The notes below the pieces were generated by a model. The model did no database searches. It was not told the DNA's origin and saw nothing but the letters and a program-made list of their open reading frames with translations. Below, one piece after another: positions 12,769 through 23,633 of a DNA stretch of 64,000 bases; the stretch's first letter is position 1; every line of letters starts with the position of its first letter. Made by a program: the position numbers and the translations under genes. Location of the stretch: assembly GCA_029582165.1 (NCBI GenBank), contig CM055892.1, forward strand, positions 9,951,254 to 10,015,253. Reading direction: 5' to 3'. Source of the DNA: Portulaca oleracea (taxonomy: Eukaryota > Streptophyta > Magnoliopsida > Caryophyllales > Portulacaceae).

Positions 12769-14524
12769 TTAATCTTGCTTGAGTTTCTTTCTTGTCTCTG
12801 GAGTGGTGCTCGACCTAGATCCTTCACATTTTGAAGATACTCTTCGGTGTCTTTTCCTAATAGTCGGGTTGTTTGGAGCCTTCTCTTTGCCTTTTCCACC
12901 ATTCTTTGGAGTCTGTTGAGATGAAGTTTGAGTAGGTCTAGGTTCCCTTATCACTAAGGGTCTTTCCCGGGGGCGAGTGCGCTGTGTCGTAGCAGTTGAG
13001 CTAAGAGGGCAAACTCCAGTGGGTAAGGGTTGCCACCCCTTTTCTTCCCTCTCTTTTAAGTCCTTCCTGATAGTCGGGTCTGTTTCAGTTATCCAATGGC
13101 GATAAGCTTCAGATACAAAGGTGCTCCCGCCCGTTGTAGGTACAGTGAGAACAGGTCTGCTCATCCAATAGTCTTGCCAAGATCTAACTTTCACGGCATC
13201 ATTAGCAATGACTCTAGGGTTAGGTGGGATACAGTCAAGTGTTGGAATCTACTGTTTTCTCCTAATTTGACGTTTGGCTCGCTTAGGGAGATAATAGGTG
13301 GTATGCATCAGGCCCACAAGTCTCACAAACGGGCATCGATGATCAACGGTCACTACTTCCCTCATCCTCCACCAAGTAATATGCCACTTGATGATCATCT
13401 CTTCAACAAACCATTTCAACCACTTGTCCGTCGAACGTTCTTTATATTTACGGGCACGTTGGCAAAACTAGGACATCCGGAATGTCAGATCATTCTTAGG
13501 AGGTGCTAAGAAGCGGGTGTGTTCCATTAACCATATCTGCAAAAGCAAGCAAGAGGATTTAGATTCTCAACAAGACGAATTCTCGCGGATTTATGAGGAA
13601 ATTCCAACAGACAATTTCAGGGAATTCTCGCGGATTTCTTAAAAATTGTATAAATAAATCTCAGTAGCAAGTGTATTTGACGAAGATTTACAATGATGTT
13701 CGAATTGGATCCTCGCGGATTTAGTGACAAAATTCAGAAAAGGGAATGTGTTTGATATGTATTGTTCAAAAAATTGGCAAAAAAAAAAAACATTCTCGCG
13801 GAACTCATAGAAGTTTTACAAATAAATCAGTCTGGTACTTGTTTTGAAGATAGGATCCTCACGGATTTCAATTGAAAAGGTGGAAATTAATCTGAAAATT
13901 TACCTGAAGCAGCAGAGGGCTTCATGAGAAGTCACTCTCGGGTTCTTCACATAGTCCATCCAAGCACAAGATAGTTTCGGCCACGACCATTGGTGCTAGA
14001 TTTTGATTGCAGCGGAGACTCTCGCTGACGTTAATTAATGAGGCTGGACCGCTATTCGTACCACCATGATGGAAAGAAAATCCCCCCAACAGGCACAGAA
14101 CTAAAGCCCTAACTTTTTTCTCAACACTGTTTCGTTCGTCACCACTTTTGAACAAGGAAATTAAAGGCAGAAAGTTTACTCTTTCACCTTCTAAAATTTT
14201 CTCTAGGTTGTCTTTCTCCAACCCTAGTAGAGAAGTATATCTCGGGGCAGTATTTTTGGAAGAAGTCAGAATTACGGGTGTTGAGGTGAACTTAAAGCCA
14301 AATATCGCCCCGAATTCTTCGGGGATAGGACACAGTTCTTTTTCTCCAAATCTAAATAGATGGAGTTCAGGGTCCCATAATTCAATAGCAGCCCTCAAAA
14401 TATCCCACATGATTCTCACTTGCCTTAAACTGATTAGGGTGTGAAGATTGTACCTTTTCAGTTCTTCCTTTTCAGTAAATGGAAGTGAAAGCATCCATTG
14501 TTCTAGCTCTTTTTGGAACGACAT
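12769..14524 (-). pseudogene. Antisense ORF 1: DUF7745-like protein, two exons, broken
   Basis: This runs opposite to gag-pol. Exon 1 (14524 to about 13904) starts at an ATG and encodes a domain with MWDILRAAIELWDPELHLF and CPIPEEFGAIFGF, then LVLCLLGGFSF and PMVVAETILCLDGL. These features fit the DUF7745 family as I remember it. Exon 2 (13536 to 12769) continues with IWLMEHTRFLAPPK and ends in a basic tail with RKRHRR (12840-12857), a possible nuclear signal. The intron is 13903-13537 (GTAA..TTTTGCAG). In-frame stops at 13922 (TGA), about 13470 and about 13235 disable it. Extra antisense ORFs in this position are known in Tat-type elements. The biological role is unknown. Confidence 0.7.
13537..13903 (-). 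other. Intron of antisense ORF 1, rich in the CTCGCGGAT motif
   Basis: The donor is CTTCAG|GTAAAT and the acceptor TTTTGCAG|ATATGG on the - strand, 367 bp apart, keeping the reading phase. Five motif copies (about 13580, 13626, 13712, 13794, 13858) fall inside it, while the flanking exons have none. Confidence 0.65.
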
Positions 14525-15213
14525 ATTTTGGGTGGTAGGGTGAGTTTCTCGCGGATTTTGTGGAAGAAGCCAAGCTACAGGGTAGGTGTGGGGGAAGTTT
14601 TATGATTCTATGGATGATAGATCCTCGCAGATTTTATAGAGTTTAAAGATTCAAAGTTTGGATGCAAGGAGGTGGATTTGAACTAGAAGTCCTCGCGGAT
14701 TTTTGGATATGACTCTATGAGCAACACACTCTCACGGATTTTAATCTTTGTCATGGAAGTAATGTGTATCAAGGACTCCCAGTAGATTGAGGTGCAGATT
14801 CAATTAAACAATTGTGATAGTGGATCGACACCAAGGTTGGACGGGATTGGGACTTCGTGGATTTTAAGTCCGGGGAACAAAGTCAATCCTCGCGGATTTG
14901 TCAAGGGGTTTGGGCCGATTAAAGGCCCGAGTCATTATTTGTATGAGGGCTTGTTATGTAAATTTTGGTGTAATCAAAATTTAGTTGTTTCCGACAATAT
15001 TTATAGAGATTTACTTTTGCTTTGACCACAGCTCAATGTTTTTCTTTATCTGATGTGTCTTGCATTTCATTTTGTTTTTCTTAAAGAAAAATAATAAACA
15101 AAAACATATTAATTCATACATTAGCATTTGCATCAATGTCTGCATCTAGGATAGCTCATGAGTCAAATAACAAACAAGACAGCAGTTGTTTAAGCATTAT
15201 AGATGGATAATTC
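14525..15213 (+). other. Non-coding spacer between the two antisense genes
   Basis: This holds six motif copies (about 14547, 14621, 14692, 14730, 14853, 14888) and no convincing gene. It would contain the promoter of antisense ORF 1 (just right of 14524) and the 3' end of antisense ORF 2. The stretch from about 15020 to 15213 lacks the motif. Confidence 0.65.
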
Positions 15214-18055
15214 TCAATAGTCCTCTTCGTCAGAGACTAAGTCTATAAATTGCGGGCCTGAAAAACCGAAGCGTCGGCCCGTTAGCGAAGGAGTAGGGTT
15301 TTCTCCAGTGAAGTAGTTCCACCCGTCAGCAGTCCAGGAAGAAGGTTGAGGAGTCAGGTCAGGATGGTACTCTTCTGCAGTAGGTTCTTCGACCCATGAA
15401 GTATTAGGGGCTTCATAAGTATAAACTTGCCCTGACTCATCAACGTGATAGGAGCCTGGGTAATGACCTTGCAAGACAGGAGCCCTTAAGACTGGGGTTA
15501 GACTCCAGTCATCACTGTATTCTTTCTCAACTGGTTCTTCCTTACCCATGAAGTATGAAGAAGACGAGTCGAAGAAGCTAGCGGCGCTTGGGGCAGGCAT
15601 GGCCAAAATAGGAGCCTCAGGAGGGATATCCTTGAATTCTGTAGGTGTCTGATAAACATCATGAGACCAATCCTGTGGGGAGTATTCAGGATATCCCTAG
15701 GATATGGACAGGTTACCAAATAACTGTTCTAAGGCAGAGGTATCGGTGAACTCATAGGTTTGCGAGGAATCGCTTTCACTAAGATACCTCCCATAGTTGC
15801 GTGTCCTAGTTGACCCCCGAGTAGATTGGAAAGCCACGTTACCAGAAGATCCAGTGGAATCCTCACTTACATCTTCAGGAATTGTGGGGATGTTGGGGAC
15901 ATAGTTGGTGTGTTGGGAGCCGTAGATAGTCATCCCGCCACCCTCACCGGAGGGACCGGCACTTGTTGCGTATAAGGGCCGAGTTGCGTACCTCCACCTA
16001 TATCATAGTCGTCACCATCGTTATCCTCATCATCATCATCATTTTGACCCCCATGGTCACATCCGTGATGACCACCTCCGCCATGATGACCACCACAACG
16101 ATGAGGTCCTCTACCTCCACGCCCACCACGTCGGGTCCATAGCCCATCCAGCGCCGAAATCGCCTCCTCATGTCCTGGAGCTCGTCGCAAGGCCATAGAT
16201 GAGCATGATGGCTTCCACAGTTTGCTCTCGGTTCCACTGAAAAAGAATTTATTTCCAAAGTTAGGCACAAGATCAGTAAAGGAAAAGAAAATTGTTTGTC
16301 GTGAGTAAAGATCTTACTCCTTGACTGTTTGAGTCTAATGGAAGCTCGGGGCAGTCTTTTCTGCGGCGTCTCAAGCGAAGAGGATTAGGAACTTCTGGAA
16401 TTCCGGTATGCTGCAGGTTTACTAGGTTAGCCACAGTATTTGAAAGGGTAAATACGAAAGTAAGTAAATCCTATTGTTACCATGGGCCCCATGAGGCGAG
16501 AACGAGCGAAATCGACATACTTGGCACCCTCAATCCATAAGTTCCCGATCTCCCATAAGATTGGCCTCGAGTTCTTCCTGGGTCAAGGAGCGTGGATAAA
16601 ACATTTTCGCTGGGGGGTCTACAGGTACAAAAGGAGGCCATATATGGAGACATTCATGGGTCACTCTTTCACCGCAGTACCAGATAAAGGTGAAGGGGCC
16701 TTCGAATAGGATCCTTCGACAATTAGTATCTTGTAGGGTATCAAGGTCAGGAAGTTGATCCTCAGTAACCTCATAGGCAGCCCAAGGATTTAGTGCACCC
16801 TGAACATATATTAAACGGGGTTATAATGGTGAAACAGTGAGATGAAGGAATAAATAAAGGATCATACCTGTCCGAGATTGTTTAAAAGTCCACGAAATAA
16901 CTCCAAGTGCTCTACTCTGCATTTTCTTTCTACCAATTCGTCGTTACCTCAACGAAGAGCGATTGGGAAAACAGGCCCAACGTTAGACTTTGGGGATAAC
17001 TCCTCAAAATATTCATAAAACCAGATCTGTACCAATATAAATGAGGTCAGTGTGCATTTTCTTGGAAAAGAAGCAAAGTTATAGAAGAGATATACCTTGA
17101 TGACTTTCCACAAGCCAGAAAGGTAGGTGTTGTTCTTGTCGATTTTTTATTTTGGGACTCGAACCCCAGAACGAAGCCCCCCCGGAAAAGGCATGTGTAA
17201 GTAGCGGCACCCCATGCCAGATTATTTAGGTTATCTAGGTTCGCCAGATTCTCCAAGTAATGAAAAAACGTACGATTCCCATGGTCGGCAAAACTTTTGG
17301 TGATAATGAAGAGGGCAAGAATCACTCGCCGTCTCTGATCTTCCTCATAATCATCGTCTCAAAAGTTTCCCTTTTAAACTTCTTCAAAGAGAATGGCGTA
17401 TCGGAAACTACGATTATCATCCACATTTAACATCACAGGGTCAAATAACTCTACTTGCAAGTCCTTATCATGGCCAAAAGCGTTGGAGTATTGGAGAGGG
17501 TCACCACCAAAGGACAATCCAGTGATCATTGCGAAATCCAAAGGTGTGATGGTCATTTCACACCGGGGAAAATGAAATGTGTTCGTTGTATCCCAAAAGC
17601 GTTCGCTCAGGGCACACACGACACAATGTTCGGTGGGCTCTCGCATGGCCTGTAGAGCATTGAGCAAATGACCGAACCCCGCCTCCTGGATTATTTCTTT
17701 GGCTGGGTAGCCAAGCTGTTCTAGTTCGTCCAACAGTTTCATTACTTTCCCGATGGCCCCACAGGCTTGCACGTTGTCAGCTGCAAGGTGATAGAACACG
17801 AAGAAAATCAATTTAAGAGTTTGTCAAAAGTCTGGCCACATATGTGATAGTAAGGATGTGTAAAGAGGCACGTGAACTATGTACTGGGATTTAGGACGCA
17901 TGATGAGAGATATGCATGGTACGACAATACAAAGGGTCATTGTTGTCCCATTGATCAGGGCCAGCCCATTCTTTACTCATATTGCCTTTCTGAGCAATAT
18001 GGGCTGCCCATGCTGCTTTCTTCGGATGGTACTGTCCAGGTTTTGTAGGCGCCAT
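15214..18055 (-). pseudogene. Antisense ORF 2: plant mobile domain (PMD) protein, multi-exon, broken
   Basis: This gene starts at ATG 18055 with MAPTKPGQYHPKKAAW. A PMD follows at 17780-17374 with ALSERFWDTTNTFHFP and EMTITPLDFAMITGLSFGG, then FHYLENLANLDNLNNLAWG (17265-17209). Likely introns on the - strand are one ending at 17781, then 17095-17027, 16867-16800, one from 16480 to 16411, and one from 16317 to 16237. Later exons encode LRLRRRRKDCPELP, a Gly/His/Asp-rich stretch (16200-15930) and an acidic tail ending LVSDEEDY. Stops (about 17380, 17360, 15699) and frameshifts (about 16575, 15930) break it. In Arabidopsis, PMD proteins MAIN and MAIL1 act in the nucleus and affect transposon silencing. 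The role here is unknown. Confidence 0.75.
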
Positions 18056-19790
18056 AGTGGAATACTGTAAGTAAGATTACAAACTATGAATAAACTTGTA
18101 GGTTCCAAACAAAAATAATAGCTCAACTTGGGCATAGATCTCTCAAATGCTTGAGAAAAGCTTGAAAATAAGGTGGTTCAGTCCATTAACCCAGATTTCA
18201 AAGTGGGCTTATAGACATAATTTTGTTTGTTATTGAGTGATTTAAAAATCAAAAAGGTCATTTAATTTCAAAACAGATCCCCGCATATCCAATTTCTGAC
18301 TTGCTTGATGTTTTAGAAATATAGTAAAAAAAGTCGGGCCGAGCCAACAAAATCCTCGCGGATTTGGTTTCTTACCCAAGCCATTTTGGATTTGTTTTTT
18401 TTGGTACAGTTTAAAACAGGTTTAATAGAGCAAAAAAAAAAAAAATGAAAACAATGTTCAAATGCAACTGGGCTCCTCGCGGATTCCAGCCATAAAATGA
18501 GCATGAAAGGTCAACATTATGAACTTTTCTGAAACATAATACGTCCAAAACTTAATCCTGCTGGATTTGGGTTCAAGACTTGATAGCATGTTCAGAATTA
18601 AAATATATATATATAAGACATGTGCACAGGTTCTGTTAGATTCTTGCGGATTTATCACCTCACACATAGTATATTTTGTTGGAAGATTTTATAATCTGAC
18701 TTTATCCAAAGGAAATTTTGGCTTATGGGCCCGGGAATAATTGAAATCCGCGAGGATTTATATCCCGACACTCATCATTTTCTAAACAAAGAAAATACCC
18801 CCACACAGTTTTTTTTAACAACCTCAAGAATTGAGTACCTCGCAGATTTTGGCTTTGGTTACAAAAAAAAATTTCAAACCACGACACAAATTGCGGCACA
18901 ACTCAGTAAATTTCCAGCTTAATCTCAAGCCAATTTCTCGTGGATTTCATTCGAAAATCTGTCAAGTTTAGCAGCTCAAGCTCTATTAGCTGGAGCTCTC
19001 GCGGGATCTGCCTGGTTTGTGAAGAAATAGAGCTCAAATTTTGAACAACTGGAAAAGAAATGGCTTGAAGAGTTACGCGGATTTTTGCCCAAAATCCACC
19101 AAATTTTTGAAAGTTCGTTGTAGAAAATAGGGTTTAGAACATGGAGCACCTCGCGGATTTGGGGGAATTCTAGTATAAACTTGAAAGATTTGGGCAAAGT
19201 TCAACTTACTTGAGTTCTCGCGGATCTGGGCAGTTCGATTCTTAGCAATTTCTCGCGGATTTTCTGGGGAAAATGAAGGAAAATTTCAGGAATTTATTAG
19301 TAATGTCTGGCGGATTTGCAAAGAGAAATCTATTAAAATTTTCAGCTGCGTACCTCGGTTCTGCGTGGATCTGTCAGTAATGGAGCTTGATTCTACTTGG
19401 TTTCTCGCGGATTTGTCAAATTTTTTTTAGAGAATGGCTTGGCTGTGCTTTGGCGCCTCGCAAATTTGAGCACTCACTCACTCAATGCTCAACAGCTCCT
19501 CGTGGATTTTGGTTAAGATCTGCAAAATTTCAAAATATGGAACCCATTCAAAATTGAGCAAAAATTGAGCAAAAATTCAGCTCGGTACTGTGAGCTTCTC
19601 GCGGATTTGTGCAGCTCGGTACTGGGAGTTTCTCGCGGATTTGTGCAGCTCGGTACTAGGAGTTCTCGCGGATTTGTGTTTTGGTTGCTCGAAGGTGGCT
19701 ATTTGAGTTGGAACATACAAGTTCTTGGGTTTGAGGTTAAAGATGCAGGTTGGAGTCTTGAGGTTGAAGATGTAGTGGGGAGGATATGAG
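18056..19790 (+). other. Motif-dense non-coding segment of the Tat 3' region
   Basis: There is no supported gene. About 20 motif copies start at 18354, after the first 300 bases. They include an inverted copy at about 18746 and a tight cluster from 18996 to 19672 with spacings near 30-90 bp. It lies upstream of antisense ORF 2 and could hold its promoter. Confidence 0.7.
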
Positions 19791-20039
19791 GATGGTAAAA
19801 AGGGTGTTGACGGGGAGTAGTCTCTATTATTTCCATTATTGTCCTCATCTTATTTTGGCTTTTAGCCTTGTCTTTTGTTTTATTTTTATTTTAATTTTAA
19901 TTTTTTATTTTTTATTTTTGTTTTTATTATTTGTCCTTACTTTATTTTTTGTTTTAATTTATTTACTTGGTTATTGTTTTATTTTATTTTATAGAATAAA
20001 TGTTCATGAGCTTGTTTATTTTTTAGGTGAGAAACCACA
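19791..20039 (+). other. T-rich tract
   Basis: This is a pyrimidine/T-rich stretch (TTTTATTTTAATTTTAATTT-like) before the tandem repeats. Apparent hydrophobic reading frames here are composition artefacts. Confidence 0.6.
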
Positions 20040-20270
20040 TCAAGCCTGGACAACATCCAGCAACTAAGCTAGCAGCGGACTACTTCCGGTCAAATTTTTG
20101 TCATTCAAGCTACCCTTGAATAATCAAGCCTGGACGATATCCATCAATCAAGTCAGCATCGGACTACCTCCGGTCAAATTTCTTCTATTCAAGCTACCCT
20201 TGGATAATTTAGCTTGCACATTATCCAGCAATCTAGCGGATTACCTTCGATTAACTATCGGTATTTGCAA
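20040..20270 (+). repeat. 84-bp tandem repeat next to the polypurine tract
   Basis: About 2.7 units have starts at 20040, 20124 and 20208, each with TCAAGCCTGGAC-like, CGGACTAC-TCCGGTCAAATTT-like and TTCAAGCTACCCTTG sequence. The third unit is partial and more diverged. Confidence 0.85.
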
Positions 20271-20309
20271 AGGTGTTTACTTTGACATTCGCCTTACTCA
20301 AGCTCTGTC

Positions 20310-20324
20310 AAAGTGGGGGCTAAC
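20310..20324 (+). other. Polypurine tract
   Basis: AAAGTGGGGGC followed by TAAC directly precedes the 3' LTR TGTAGAC start. This is the expected plus-strand primer position. Confidence 0.85.
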
Positions 20325-20354
20325 TGTAGACACTGAAAAATTGAGCTCAATTTC

Positions 20355-20625
20355 AGACAAATTTTGCGGATTTTGCATTTTTGGCCCAGATAGATTAAAA
20401 TTCTCGCGGATTTTGCATTTTTGGCCCAGACAGATTAAAATTCTCGCGGATTTCGCATTTTCGGGCCCAGATAAAATTCTTGCGGATTTTGCATTTTTGG
20501 CCCAGTCAGATTAAAATTCTCGCGGATTTTGCATTTTTGGCCTAGTTAGATGAAATTCTCGCGGATTTTGCATTTTTGGCTTAGTCAGATGAAATTCTCG
20601 CGGATTTCTCACGTTGGCCCATGCC
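20355..20625 (+). repeat. LTR minisatellite, 3' LTR copy
   Basis: There are seven tandem units with cores at 20363, 20403, 20443, 20479, 20519, 20558 and 20597, the counterpart of 2085-2400. The 5' LTR has one unit more, so unit number has changed since insertion. Confidence 0.88.
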
Positions 20626-20906
20626 AGTTCAGGCTTCAGCCCAGTACAAAAATCCAGCCCAGAAGGAAAGTCTTGCGGATTGCAGCGGAAGAATCTCGCG
20701 GATTTTATCCTCCGGCCCATAGGAAATTCTCGCGGATTCCGGTTTGAATTCAGATGAATTGGGCGGGATTTGTTTTTCTCAGTCAACTGGCAGTTAACTT
20801 GGTCAAGAAAACTGTCTTTCCCACGACTCGCTCTACCTGAGTGTCTCGCGGATTTGCTGGGGTGAGGGAGGAGGCAGATGTTGCAGGTAACTCCTAGACA
20901 TATTGT

Positions 20907-20914
20907 CTATAAAT
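20907..20914 (+). promoter_or_regulatory. TATA-like box in Tat 3' LTR
   Basis: CTATAAAT is at the same place as 2679 in the 5' LTR. Confidence 0.5.
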
Positions 20915-22105
20915 GGGAAGTCCTACCGGATTTTTCAGGGGTTAGAGGGTCTGGTATAGGTGCATTTCTAAGCATAATCAACAGTGAGAAAAACAAGAAA
21001 ATACTCGTTCTGCTTTAAATCTGATCCTCGCGGATTTGTTAAAGGGAGGAAAATCATTGTTGGCGACTGAGTGCAGTGTTGACAACTGCGGTGAAAGGGT
21101 CGGATTGAGCATAAATTCTCGCGGATTCTGGGGAAGGGGCGGGACGACTGTTTGAGACTTAATTTCTGCCTAAGTTTCTCGCGGATCTTCGAGGGTCAGT
21201 AATTGTTTTTTCTTTTTTTTTTCTTCTGTTTTTCTGGGTTTTCACCAATTTGTAACAATGTAGTTTAATACCCCGCCCGCCTGTAATTTTTTTTAATTTT
21301 TGTTTCATTTCAGGACAAATGTTTGCATTTTTGTTGTTTTTATTATTCGCATGTTCCATTTTTTAAAGTAATGTGACAACTTTTGCGTTTTGGTTTCTTT
21401 CTAAGGAAAACCCGATCTAGTAGAGGCCGCCACGGCGGGCGATGCAAGGGCATTCCCCTACATCGGCACCTTTACCCCCGATCCCGACTTTGGTTCGTAG
21501 ATTGTGGAGTTTATTTTGATTTATTTTGTTAGTTTTTTTATAACTAACTGGCGACTCCGTGTTTTCCACTCCGGGCATGCTTTTTGGTCTAGTAATCTTT
21601 TCATTCCGAAGTTTTTTTGAAAGTATTGTTACGCCTTTTGCTTGAAGTTGGGACGAAAGTCATCCGATTTTGGGAATTTTGGGTCCTCGCGGATCCACCG
21701 TCGCACGGGCCTGGATCTTCGCGGATTTAGCAGCCCGTGGGGTCGGTGGATTCTCGCCGATCCCATGATTCACAGGCTTAGGATGACCTTTGTTGCAACT
21801 CCAGGCGATTCATTGCAATTTTGGGCCATGTCCAATTCTATTCCTAAGACTGGGATCCGCGAGGATCCAAGTCTCAGAAAATTAGAATTGGGCTTGACCC
21901 GGATTTCTGAAGCGTTGATAATATTCTAAAAAGTCATCGGAAAGAAAATTTAATTAAACAAATTTAAAACAACCCGGAGTGGAGGTAAAAAAAAAACTAT
22001 ATTCGTGCAAGAATAATCATACGTGCACCTAGGAAAATATGAGCAACCCTATCGTCGATGCGGCACTCCGTGGGGGATCGTGCCCTCCGGGTCGCGGGCC
22101 CTACA

Positions 22106-22309
22106 GACAATGTATGCCATTTGGTGATATAATGAATGGTTTAAGGCATTGTTAGTTCTTTGGACAGTGTTATGTTGGTCAGATAGTGATTCGATATAAC
22201 ACTACTTACTCTTATCGATCAGACGCCCCATTCCTTGTTTGAAATGAAGAGAGAATTAAGTACATGATTAGAATTTTTCCATATTTAGCTTATGTGGCTG
22301 AGTGGGAGC
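22106..22309 (+). other. copia 1 non-coding segment, right half
   Basis: This resumes copia element 1 after the Tat insertion and ends in the purine-rich GAGTGGGAGC that precedes the LTR. No gene is present. Confidence 0.6.
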
Positions 22310-22633
22310 TGTAAGTGGATAAACAGCCACATAAGGATAAGAATGAGAATCCTTATCCATATGCGGTTATTCCATACAAAAGTCAACTTATAAATATGTC
22401 CCTTATGAGAGACATTTTCTGATTTTGATGGAAAAATTTGTTTTCAATTTTTATTTCTTCTCTCTCTATGAATTGTTGTCAAATAAAGGTTTGGGGTGTG
22501 ATTTCCTGGTGACTCCGTTTTGGTAGCCACCGTCAATTGTGTGACATCAAACGTGAAGAGCAATTAATCGTAGAACAAGAATCAAGCAAAACCGATCCGC
22601 TTCCGTAACTTTGAGGTATTTCTAATACCGTTT
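22310..22633 (+). repeat. copia 1 3' LTR (right end approximate)
   Basis: It starts TGTAAGTGG right after the purine-rich tract. A TATA-like TATAAATA is at 22389-22396, followed by a CT-rich leader and AATAAAG (about 22485), as expected for a short copia LTR. The end is set where sequence matching 25143 onward begins. The partner LTR is outside the window. Confidence 0.6.
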
Positions 22634-22975
22634 TATAATACTCAAGAAACAAGCAAGTGATTGATATCATATCATCATATCATATTATATAAGTAATATG
22701 TAGCATATAATCAAGTTCAATATTTGTAAGATTAATTGTTACCAAAATAATGAAAGATTTGATTCAATGTATTTGGACATTTATTGGTTTTGCATATTTC
22801 ACTTTATCCAAGATTCTCATAATATCAATCAAATCACACTTCACAAATTTGTCCAATCAAATATTCTCAAATTAATATATTGGACCATCATAAGTATTAT
22901 ACATGAGTAACATAATAATTAAATCAGTTCAATTTCTAACCTCATATATAAAACTTATTTTATCGTTTGTTATCA
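22634..22975 (-). repeat. Partial 3' LTR of gag-only copia
   Basis: This is a direct repeat of 25143-25480, differing by scattered substitutions and small indels. It is truncated on the left by the copia 1 insertion. The LTR could instead begin some 35 bp to the right, just after the purine tract, if the copy at 25480 has lost its first bases. Confidence 0.75.
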
Positions 22976-23633
22976 TCAAAATTATTATATGCTTCATAAA
23001 GTCAACAATCTCTCCCCTTTTGATGATGACAAACAATTCAATAACTAGTATGAAGTGATATAAATATACATACCTTAGCCCATTATCATACTTACTATCA
23101 ATATATTGTTCTCCCCCTTTGTCATTATTAAAAATGGTTAAGAAATATGACATGAGAAATAATAGCATTACTCCCCCTTAATTTGTGCTCATTTCCAAAA
23201 CAAACAAAGGGTTAAGCTTGTAAGTTCATAAATTTATATTGAACAACAAAATTAGTCTATTCAAAGTCCAATTTTATATGCGCCATAATATTTTATTTTA
23301 TTTTTATTACTCCTCCCCCTTTCAAAAGTAATTATTGCATATGAATCATTAAAAGTTAGAAATAAATATTTCACACATCAAGTAAGTTTCAATTAACTTA
23401 AGAAAATTGGAGATGCAATAGTTATGTAATCATGGTCTATATATCATAATGAGAAATTAAGTAATATATAAGATTTAGTAATTAAGATATTTTCCCTATC
23501 AAAAATGAAATTGATGCAACATATAATCAAACAAGACACTAATCAAACTAATATTTTATAATCACATAAAATTCATTTCGCCCCTTTTAAATATGTGATT
23601 AGAATCAAAGGGAATGGTTAGGATTTTTAAAAT
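22976..23633 (-). other. 3' non-coding part of gag-only copia
   Basis: No gene is seen. CTCCCCCTTT-type pyrimidine runs recur on the + strand (about 23011, 23110, 23170, 23310), meaning purine runs on the element strand. The one at 23011-23021 is nearest the LTR and is the likely polypurine tract. Confidence 0.55.

Larger units (their letters stand above)
2029..22105 (+). mobile_element. Tat-lineage Ty3/gypsy retrotransposon, about 20 kb, full structure
   Basis: This is a structurally complete element: 5' LTR 2029-3875, primer site 3877-3894, gag-pol 5165-11664, two antisense genes 12769-18055, polypurine tract 20310-20319 and 3' LTR 20325-22105. LTRs begin TGTAGACAC and end CCCTACA. Flanking pentamers are GACAG (2024-2028) and GACAA (22106-22110), a target duplication with one mismatch. 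Placement in the Tat lineage rests on the second, aRNH-type RNase H after the normal one, the tRNA-Arg-type primer site, the large size and the antisense ORFs between integrase and the 3' LTR. All coding parts carry stops or frameshifts. Confidence 0.9.
20325..22105 (+). repeat. Tat element 3' LTR
   Basis: This is the 1781-bp copy of 2029-3875 and holds about 19 motif copies. Several sites that are TG or otherwise changed in the 5' LTR (for example at 2369, 2510 and 3489) keep CG here (20597, 20729, 21718). Confidence 0.92.
1..22633 (+). mobile_element. Ty1/copia element 1, 3' part, split by a Tat insertion
   Basis: The 3' part of a + strand Ty1/copia retrotransposon enters from the left edge. 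It shows the end of reverse transcriptase, RNase H, a non-coding 3' segment (1243-2028, resuming at 22106), a purine-rich GTGGGAGC tract and a 3' LTR from about 22310. Positions 2029-22105 are a later Tat insertion. The 5' part and 5' LTR lie outside the window. The right junction near 22633 abuts sequence repeated at 25143, so this element appears to have landed in another copia LTR. The exact 3' LTR end is uncertain because no clean CA terminus is visible. Confidence 0.75.

Noticed and set aside
15998..16270. A separate 90-codon frame overlapping the Gly/His-rich exon
   Set aside because: It overlaps the same DNA in another phase. It contains a plausible QDMRRRFRRWM stretch, so a frameshift within the PMD gene is possible, but a separate gene is not.
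18996..19672. CRISPR-like regular repeats
   Set aside because: The repeated word is only about 10 bases, spacing is irregular and the context is a plant retrotransposon.
19786..20067. A hydrophobic membrane protein
   Set aside because: The Phe/Leu/Ile frame comes from a T-rich tract with no conserved motif.
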